NCBI GenBank assembly: GCA_023229685.1 | Contig: JALNYT010000007.1 | Span: forward strand, 108,468 to 172,467 | DNA length: 64,000 bases | DNA from: Sulfuritalea sp. | GTDB lineage: Bacteria; Pseudomonadota; Gammaproteobacteria; Burkholderiales; Rhodocyclaceae | Reading direction: 5' to 3' | Shown: in pieces, positions 58,957 through 64,000 of the stretch | Layout of the letters: each line of letters opens with the position of its first letter | Numbering within the stretch: the stretch's first letter is position 1 | Notes under the pieces: model-generated | Seen by the model: the letters and a program-made list of their open reading frames with translations, nothing else | The model's database searches: none | What the model was told of the DNA's origin: nothing | Program-made: the position numbers and the translations under genes

Positions 58957-59889
58957 ATGCTCCAGCCTCCGGCAATTCTGCTCATCGGTCCCACCGCCAG
59001 CGGCAAGACTGCGCTGGCCTTCGAACTGGCGACACATTTCCCCTGCGACATCATCAGCGTCGATTCGGCGCAGGTGTTTCGCGATATGAACATCGGCACC
59101 GCCAAGCCCGATGCCGCAACGCTGGCGCGCTTCCCGCACCGACTGATCGACCTGATCACGCCGGAACAGCGCTATTCGGCAGCTCAGTTCCGCAGCGACG
59201 CCCTGCGCGAAATGGCCGCGATCACGGCGGCCGGCCGCATCCCGCTGCTGGTGGGCGGCACCATGCTTTACGTCAAGGCCCTGCGCGAGGGCCTGGCGGA
59301 CCTGCCGCAGGCGGATGCGGCGCTGCGCGGCCGGATCGATGCGGAAGCCGCCGAGCGCGGCTGGCCCGCGCTGCATGCGGAACTGGCGCAGCTTGATCCG
59401 GAGACCGCCGCGCGGCTGAAGCCCAACGACGCCCAGCGCATCCAGCGCGCCGTGGAGGTGCTGCGCCTGACCGGCCGCACCCTCGGCAGCTTTTTTGCCG
59501 AACAGAAGAGCGGCTCCCTGCCCTTCCGCCTCCTGACGCTGGCGCTGGTGCCGGGAGATCGCAGCGAGTTGCACCGGCGCATCGAGCAGCGCTTCGCCGC
59601 GATGCTGGCCGCCGGCCTGGTCGATGAAGTGGTGATGCTGCGCCGGAAGTACCGGCTCGACGCCGGGCTGCCTTCGATGCGCTGCGTCGGCTACCGCCAG
59701 GTGTGGGAAATGCTGGAAGGACAGCTGCCGTCGGCCGAATTGCGCGATCGCGGCGTGTTCGCCACGCGTCAGTTTGCCAAGCGGCAACTGACCTGGCTGA
59801 AGAGCATGGAAAATCTGCAGGTCATCGATCCGCTGCAATCAGACTCGACGGCTGCCGTGCTGGCTGCCGTCGCTACGCACCTCCAATAG
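58957..59889 (+). CDS. miaA: tRNA dimethylallyltransferase
   Basis: A 310-residue enzyme from ATG 58957; ATG 58915 would add 14 residues. P-loop LLIGPTASGKTALAFELA (residues 8-25), DIISVDSAQVFRDMNIGTAKP with the DSxQ motif, PLLVGGTMLYVKALREGL, and RLKPNDAQRIQRAVEVL. MiaA adds dimethylallyl to A37 of tRNAs reading U-starting codons. In related genomes it directly follows mutL; here a lipid/envelope block separates them. No hfq follows; purM is convergent. Confidence 0.95.
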   Translation: MLQPPAILLIGPTASGKTALAFELATHFPCDIISVDSAQVFRDMNIGTAKPDAATLARFPHRLIDLITPEQRYSAAQFRSDALREMAAITAAGRIPLLVGGTMLYVKALREGLADLPQADAALRGRIDAEAAERGWPALHAELAQLDPETAARLKPNDAQRIQRAVEVLRLTGRTLGSFFAEQKSGSLPFRLLTLALVPGDRSELHRRIEQRFAAMLAAGLVDEVVMLRRKYRLDAGLPSMRCVGYRQVWEMLEGQLPSAELRDRGVFATRQFAKRQLTWLKSMENLQVIDPLQSDSTAAVLAAVATHLQ

Positions 59890-59910
59890 TCGGCGCTGGC
59901 GAGTCGGTGG
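59885..59910 (+). repeat. Dispersed repeat-like sequence, copy 6 (partial)
   Basis: AGTCGGCGCTGGCG is kept but the 3' half (AGTCGGTGG) differs. It occupies the gap between convergent miaA and purM and begins within the miaA stop codon. Confidence 0.4.
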
Positions 59911-59911
59911 T

Positions 59912-60961
59912 TCAAACCACGATGGTCTGCGCCTGGCCCGCGCCGCGAGCCTCGATCCGTCCGATGTGATAGACCGTCTCGCCTGCCGCCGCAAGCAGTT
60001 GCCTTGCCGCCCCGGCATCGGCCTCGGCCACGATCACCGCCATGCCGATGCCGCAGTTGAAGACGCGATGCATTTCGGCGTCGGCCACCTGACCCTCCCT
60101 TTGCAGCCACTGGAACAAGGGCGGCAGCGGCCAGTTCTTGCTATCGAGGATCGCCGTCAGATGATCGGCCAGCACCCGCGGAATATTTTCGGTCAAGCCG
60201 CCGCCGGTGATATGCGCCATGCCCTTCACCGGCAGCGCCTGGATCAGCGCCAGCAATGGTTTGACATAGATGCGCGTCGGCGCGATTACCGCATCGGCCA
60301 GCGGCACGCCGCCGATGTCCAGCGCCAGATCGGGCCCGGCGCGCTCGAGAATCTTGCGGATCAGCGAATAGCCGTTGGAGTGCGCGCCGGAGGACGCCAG
60401 GCCGAGCACCACGTCGCCCGGCCGGATCGATCTGCCGTCGATGATCGCCGACTTCTCCACCGCGCCGACGGCGAAGCCGGCGAGGTCGTATTCGCCATCC
60501 GGATACATGCTGGGCATTTCCGCGGTCTCGCCGCCGATCAGCGCGCAGCCGGCGAGTTCGCAGCCCCTGGCGATGCCTTCGACCACCGTTGCCGCCGTAT
60601 TCACGTCGAGCCTGCCGCAGGCGAAGTAGTCGAGGAAGAACAGTGGCTCGGCGCCCTGCACCAGAATGTCATTGACGCTCATGGCCACCAGGTCCTGACC
60701 GACGGTGTCGTGGCGGTTCCACTGAAACGCCAGCTTGAGCTTGGTGCCGACGCCATCCGTGCCGGACACCAGCACCGGCTCGCGATACTTCTTGGAAATC
60801 TCGAACAGCGCGCCGAAGCCGCCGATGCCGGCCAGCACTTCCGGCCGCATGGTGCGCTTCGCCGCCGGTTTGATGCGTTCGACCAGCGCATCGCCGGCAT
60901 CGATATCGACTCCGGCATCACGGTAGGTAAGCGGGACTGAAGCAGGGGTGGAGGCAGCCAA
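59912..60961 (-). CDS. purM: Phosphoribosylformylglycinamidine cyclo-ligase
   Basis: A 349-residue enzyme. LTYRDAGVDIDAGDALVERI opens the family, PVLVSGTDGVGTKLKLA (nucleotide binding), MSVNDILVQGAEPLFFLDYF, GCALIGGETAEMPSMYP, and AHITGGGLTENIPRVL. PurM closes the imidazole ring to give aminoimidazole ribonucleotide. Divergent from PerM-type permease (110-base gap). purN is at 51-52 kb, so two purine genes lie in the window but not in an operon. Confidence 0.96.
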   Translation of the reverse strand: MAASTPASVPLTYRDAGVDIDAGDALVERIKPAAKRTMRPEVLAGIGGFGALFEISKKYREPVLVSGTDGVGTKLKLAFQWNRHDTVGQDLVAMSVNDILVQGAEPLFFLDYFACGRLDVNTAATVVEGIARGCELAGCALIGGETAEMPSMYPDGEYDLAGFAVGAVEKSAIIDGRSIRPGDVVLGLASSGAHSNGYSLIRKILERAGPDLALDIGGVPLADAVIAPTRIYVKPLLALIQALPVKGMAHITGGGLTENIPRVLADHLTAILDSKNWPLPPLFQWLQREGQVADAEMHRVFNCGIGMAVIVAEADAGAARQLLAAAGETVYHIGRIEARGAGQAQTIVV

Positions 60962-61071
60962 GATGTAGTCCTCGAAGACACGGGCGGAATGAACGACGGC
61001 AACGCGGTTTGCCGCTGGATCGGCGATAATCTGCGCTGCCAGCCACCGCGAAGCCGCAAATTTTACCGGAA

Positions 61072-62151
61072 ATGACCTCTCCTCTCGATGCCAACCGCAG
61101 CGATCGTCTGCAAACCACCCTATGGATTGCGGCCGGATTGGCGATTCTTGCCCTGTTCTACGCGCTCTCGCCGATTCTCACGCCGTTTCTGCTGGCGGGC
61201 ATCCTTGCCTATATCTGCAACCCGGTAGCCGACCGCATCACGCGCTGGGGTCTGCCGCGCATGTTAGTCGTGGTCCTCGTCATGCTGGCGCTGGCCGCAC
61301 TGGCCGCCGGTCTGGTCCTGATCGTCCTGCCGCTGCTGTATGAGGAAGCCACCGTACTCACCGCGCGAGCGCCCGAGGCGCTGGCGCTGGCCAACACGAA
61401 GCTGGCACCCTGGCTGCTGGACCATTTCGGAGTGCAAGTGCACTTCGATTCGACCTGGCTGCAGAGCCTCGCCGCCGGCAACTGGGATACCGTGCAAGTC
61501 ATTCTCGAGCGGATCTACAGTTCGCTCAAGATTGGCGGCGTGGCGCTGGTCGGCCTCGCCGTGAACCTGATGCTGGCCCCGGTGGTGATGTTCTACCTGC
61601 TGCTCGACTGGCACAGCATGAGGGCACGCATGGGCGGGCTCGTTCCGCGTCCCTGGCATGCCAAGTTGATCAGCATGGCGAATGACATCGACGCCGTGCT
61701 TTCGCAATATCTGCGCGGCCAGATCCTGGTCATGGCGATCCTCGCCGCTTATTACTGCGTGGCGCTATGGCTGGCCGGCATTCCTTCGGCGCTGTCGATC
61801 GGCGTCGTCACCGGCTTGCTGATCTTCATCCCCTACCTCGGCTATGCCACCGGCCTGATCCTGGCATTGCTGGTCGCCACGCTCCAGTTCGCCGGCTGGG
61901 GACCCGTCATCGCCGTGCTGATCGTGTATGGCATCGGGCAGGTACTGGAGGGTTTTCTGCTTACGCCCTTCCTGGTCGGCGAACGCATCGGCCTGCACCC
62001 GCTCGCCGTAATCTTCGCCCTGATGGCCTTCGGTCAAATCTTCGGCTTCTTCGGCGTCTTGGCCGCCTTGCCGGCTTCGGCGGCGCTGCTGGTCGGCTTG
62101 CGTGAAATACGCGCGCTGTATCTCGCCAGCCGTTTCTATCAGGGCTCTTAG
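61072..62151 (+). CDS. AI-2E family transporter / PerM-type permease
   Basis: A 359-residue protein with about eight transmembrane segments. GLAILALFYALSPILTPFLLAG and IPYLGYATGLILALLVATLQ are the N- and C-terminal family signatures, with GQVLEGFLLTPFLVGERIGL (PxxxGxxxxLHP). Family members export autoinducer-2 or transport other solutes and Na+/H+; no substrate can be inferred. It precedes hda directly (stop at 62151, start at 62152), as in many betaproteobacteria. Confidence 0.87.
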   Translation: MTSPLDANRSDRLQTTLWIAAGLAILALFYALSPILTPFLLAGILAYICNPVADRITRWGLPRMLVVVLVMLALAALAAGLVLIVLPLLYEEATVLTARAPEALALANTKLAPWLLDHFGVQVHFDSTWLQSLAAGNWDTVQVILERIYSSLKIGGVALVGLAVNLMLAPVVMFYLLLDWHSMRARMGGLVPRPWHAKLISMANDIDAVLSQYLRGQILVMAILAAYYCVALWLAGIPSALSIGVVTGLLIFIPYLGYATGLILALLVATLQFAGWGPVIAVLIVYGIGQVLEGFLLTPFLVGERIGLHPLAVIFALMAFGQIFGFFGVLAALPASAALLVGLREIRALYLASRFYQGS

Positions 62152-62859
62152 ATGGTTACGCCGCAGCAACAGTTGCTGCTCGATCTGAAACCCGAGCAAC
62201 CGCCCACGCTGGACAATTTCGTGATCGGCGCCAATGGCGAACTGGTATCGCGCCTGCGCGGCCTTTGCGACACCAGCAGCTTCGATGCCCTGTACATCTG
62301 GGGACCGCAAGGCTGCGGCAGGAGCCACCTGCTGGCGGCGACCGCGGAGGCCGCGCGCGCGCGGCGACCCGTGGCATTTGTGCACGGAGCGGAAGCCGGT
62401 GCCGAGCTGACCCTCGCCCCTGGCAGCCTGCTGGTGATCGACGATGTGCAGGGGCTGGCAGCCGAGGCTCAGGTCGCCCTGTTTCGCGCCTTCAATGCCG
62501 CGCGCTTTCTCGGTCTGGCCCTGCTGCTTGCCGGCAGCGAGCCGCCGCTGCGGCTGGAGCTTCGCGAGGATCTGCGCACCCGCATCGGCCAGACCCTGAT
62601 CTACGAAATTCAATCGCTGTCGGACGAAGACAAAGCCGCTGCGCTGCGCCGCCACGCCATCGAGCGCGGCATGCTGATGGATGCCGGCGTGGTGCACTAC
62701 CTGCTGCGCCACGGCCGCCGCGACCTGCCCTCGCTGATGGCCATGCTCAACAGCCTGGACCGCGCCTCGCTTGAACAAAAACGACCGCCCACCCTGCCCC
62801 TGCTGCGTGAATTGATGCAGACCTCACTGGATCTCGACCAGGATGCCGATACGCCATGA
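62152..62859 (+). CDS. hda: DnaA regulatory inactivator Hda
   Basis: A 235-residue DnaA-like AAA+ protein. QQQLLLDLKPEQPPTLDNF holds the N-terminal clamp-binding QLxL-type peptide (QQLLLDL), YIWGPQGCGRSHLLAAT the P-loop (Arg in place of the usual Lys in GKS), LLVIDDVQGLAAEAQ Walker B, and LRTRIGQTLIYEI with sensor/arginine finger. No DNA-binding domain IV. Hda promotes hydrolysis of DnaA-ATP on the clamp. The P-loop Lys-to-Arg change should be checked. Overlaps the HAD gene by four bases. Confidence 0.87.
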   Translation: MVTPQQQLLLDLKPEQPPTLDNFVIGANGELVSRLRGLCDTSSFDALYIWGPQGCGRSHLLAATAEAARARRPVAFVHGAEAGAELTLAPGSLLVIDDVQGLAAEAQVALFRAFNAARFLGLALLLAGSEPPLRLELREDLRTRIGQTLIYEIQSLSDEDKAAALRRHAIERGMLMDAGVVHYLLRHGRRDLPSLMAMLNSLDRASLEQKRPPTLPLLRELMQTSLDLDQDADTP

Positions 62860-63521
62860 ACCTCGCCCTGTTTGATCTCGACAACACGCTTCTGTCCGGT
62901 GATTCGGATTTCGAATGGGCGCAATTCCTGATCAGCAAAGGCGTGCTCGACCGCGAAGTGCATGAGGCGAGGAATATCGCATTTTTCGAGCAATACCAGG
63001 CCGGCACGCTGGACATTCATGCCTTTCTCGATTTCCAGCTCGCCCCCCTGTCGCGCCATTCGCGCGCCGAACTCGACGCCTGGCACCGGGAGTTCATGAG
63101 CACGCGCATCCGGCCACTGATCAGTACCACCGCCCGCGAACTGGTGGCGAAGCACGCCGCCAACGGCGACCTGCTCGCGATCGTCACCGCCACCAACAGC
63201 TTCGTCACCGGACCGATCGCACACGAGTTCGCGGTGCCGCACCTGATCGCCACGATACCGGCGCAGGAGAATGGCCGCTTTACCGGCCAGTCGCGCGGCA
63301 CCCCGTCCTTTCGCGAGGGCAAGATCGTGCGCGTCGAAGCCTGGCTCGAATCACTCGGCCTGTGGCTGGGTAGCTTCGAACAAAGCTGGTTCTACAGCGA
63401 TTCGCACAATGACCTGCCGCTGCTGGAGAAAGTCACGCATCCCGTCGCGGTCGACGCCGACGCCACGCTGGCGCAAGCCGCCGCCCAGCGCGGCTGGCCG
63501 CAGATCAGCCTGCGCGGCTAG
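62856..63521 (+). CDS. HAD-family hydrolase (SerB-like, subclass IB)
   Basis: A 221-residue phosphatase. Motif I FDLDNTLLSGDSDFEW (residues 5-20), motif II ATNSFVTGPI, motif III KHAANGDLLAIVTATNS-like region and FYSDSHNDLPLLEKV (motif IV). Of the HAD-SF-IB (phosphoserine phosphatase-like) type, near CicA. Substrate may be phosphoserine, histidinol phosphate or another. In this position next to hda and PerM it is conserved in betaproteobacteria, which points to the unassigned CicA-like group. Confidence 0.87.
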   Translation: MNLALFDLDNTLLSGDSDFEWAQFLISKGVLDREVHEARNIAFFEQYQAGTLDIHAFLDFQLAPLSRHSRAELDAWHREFMSTRIRPLISTTARELVAKHAANGDLLAIVTATNSFVTGPIAHEFAVPHLIATIPAQENGRFTGQSRGTPSFREGKIVRVEAWLESLGLWLGSFEQSWFYSDSHNDLPLLEKVTHPVAVDADATLAQAAAQRGWPQISLRG

Positions 63522-63582
63522 CAGATAATTCAGAGGCTCGGCGACTTTTGCCGCAGCTGCCAACAGCGCAGGTCGTTTCGGG

Positions 63583-63588
63583 TATACT
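63583..63588 (+). promoter_or_regulatory. Candidate -10 of the tRNA-Ser promoter
   Basis: TATACT followed by a G+C-rich discriminator (CCGCCCCC), 47 bases before the tRNA. The -35 region has no good TTGACA match. Confidence 0.4.
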
Positions 63589-63634
63589 CCGCCCCCTGCA
63601 AACAGCCGTGAACCCCAAGTTCATCGCCGTTTTC

Positions 63635-63727
63635 GGAGACGTGGCCGAGTGGTCGAAGGCACGCCCCTGCTAAGGGCGCATCTGGGCAAAACCTGGATCC
63701 AGGGTTCGAATCCCTGCGTCTCCGCCA
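63635..63727 (+). tRNA. tRNA-Ser (GCT)
   Basis: 93 bases including CCA. Acceptor GGAGACG pairs with CGTCTCC; anticodon stem/loop CCCCTGCTAAGGGC with GCT; long variable arm; T arm CAGGGTTCGAATCCCTG. Typical class II tRNA. Confidence 0.96.
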
Positions 63728-63741
63728 GAGTTTCAGACACA

Positions 63742-63769
63742 GCGCCCCTTTCGGGGCGTTTTGTTTTTG
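63742..63769 (+). terminator. Intrinsic terminator after tRNA-Ser
   Basis: CGCCCC, loop TTTC, GGGGCG (63743-63758), followed by TTTTGTTTTTG. It begins 15 bases after the tRNA. Confidence 0.9.
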
Positions 63770-63795
63770 TAGTCTCGGATCAGCAGGGAACTTCC

Positions 63796-63818
63796 CGCCG
63801 TCCCGCCAGCGCCGACTA
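63796..63818 (-). repeat. Dispersed repeat, copy 7 (intergenic, inverted)
   Basis: On the minus strand AGTCGGCGCTGGCGG followed by G, ACGGCG: identical to copy 2 over 22 bases. It lies after the tRNA-Ser terminator. Confidence 0.7.
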
Positions 63819-63819
63819 T

Positions 63820-64000
63820 CCGATCATCGATTCAGCAGTAGTGTCCGCTATCGGTGGCGCCGACCGGCTCCACCCGGCCTATTCTGTTGAAAAAGTCGGT
63901 TTTATTTTTCCGCGGGTGCGGTTCAACATTCTCGAATTGAAGTCCTGGGCGAGTTGGTTGTGTGTGTCTGAAGGCGAGGTACCCTCAACCCGCCACTACT
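63820..64000. other. Right-edge intergenic sequence, possible insertion-sequence end
   Basis: No gene was found. The segment TCTGTTGAAAAAGTCGG (about 63885-63901), followed by an A+T-rich stretch, resembles the end regions of IS5/IS1182-type elements as I remember them. No transposase reading frame is visible in the remaining 100 bases. Confidence 0.25.

Overview
The window (64 kb, G+C-rich) is chromosomal DNA of a betaproteobacterium, most likely a Rhodocyclales/Sterolibacteriaceae-type environmental organism. The basis is gene content and order: polyhydroxyalkanoate (PHA) genes with a class I synthase, a PhaR repressor and a PHA-system small protein, bamD/rluD/pgeF, mutL and miaA near each other, the PurM/PerM/Hda/HAD block, and GTG/TTG starts. 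The genus is inferred, not proven. No rRNA, prophage, CRISPR array or complete insertion sequence was seen.

Region by region: 1-3.8 kb holds the 3' part of ycaO, a ProQ/FinO RNA chaperone, a BtuF-like binding protein and an alpha/beta hydrolase. 3.8-17.6 kb is a neutral-lipid region: FadD acyl-CoA synthetase, a PHA-system protein, an FHA protein, acyl-CoA-binding protein, wax ester synthase/DGAT, a TPR protein, a TetR regulator, a PhaF-type phasin, a two-domain fatty acyl-CoA reductase, and a four-gene minus-strand operon of aldehyde dehydrogenase, Tat-signal subunit, GMC alcohol oxidase and lipase. Together these could make and re-oxidise wax esters. 17.7-19.7 kb holds a conserved hypothetical, a methyltransferase and a low-G+C orphan gene. 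19.7-23.1 kb is cobalamin nucleotide-loop assembly (cobU, then a riboswitch with an intrinsic terminator, then cobT-cobS-cobC). A phosphatase and a tRNA-Ala/tRNA-Glu operon follow.

24.2-31 kb runs D-2-hydroxyacid dehydrogenase, rimO, phaR, two phaB copies and phaC on the minus strand. 31-36.7 kb has a small membrane protein, a ZIP transporter, pgeF, rluD, bamD, a 3-hydroxyacyl-CoA dehydrogenase and a thioesterase. 36.9-42.8 kb is a seven-gene operon (opine-type dehydrogenase, 3-hydroxyacyl-CoA dehydrogenase, complete NitT/TauT-type ABC importer, MarR regulator) behind a promoter with a perfect palindrome. 42.9-46.3 kb is a second MarR-controlled cassette (LivJ-type binding protein, GH88-like protein, ABM-domain protein), also behind a palindrome.

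46.3-55.3 kb is housekeeping: rlmB, MscS channel, PLD nuclease, RsmB/NOP methyltransferase, DUF3108 protein, purN, lipoprotein, dedA, mutL. 55.4-58.8 kb (MipA/OmpV, entericidin, cardiolipin-synthase-like lipoprotein, DUF5329) sits between mutL and miaA. 59-64 kb is miaA, purM, PerM-type permease, hda, HAD phosphatase and tRNA-Ser. A short sequence built on AGTCGGCGCTGGCGG recurs at seven places.

Start codons were chosen by ribosome-binding sites and family length; all functional calls rest on motifs read by eye and recalled family knowledge, without database searches.
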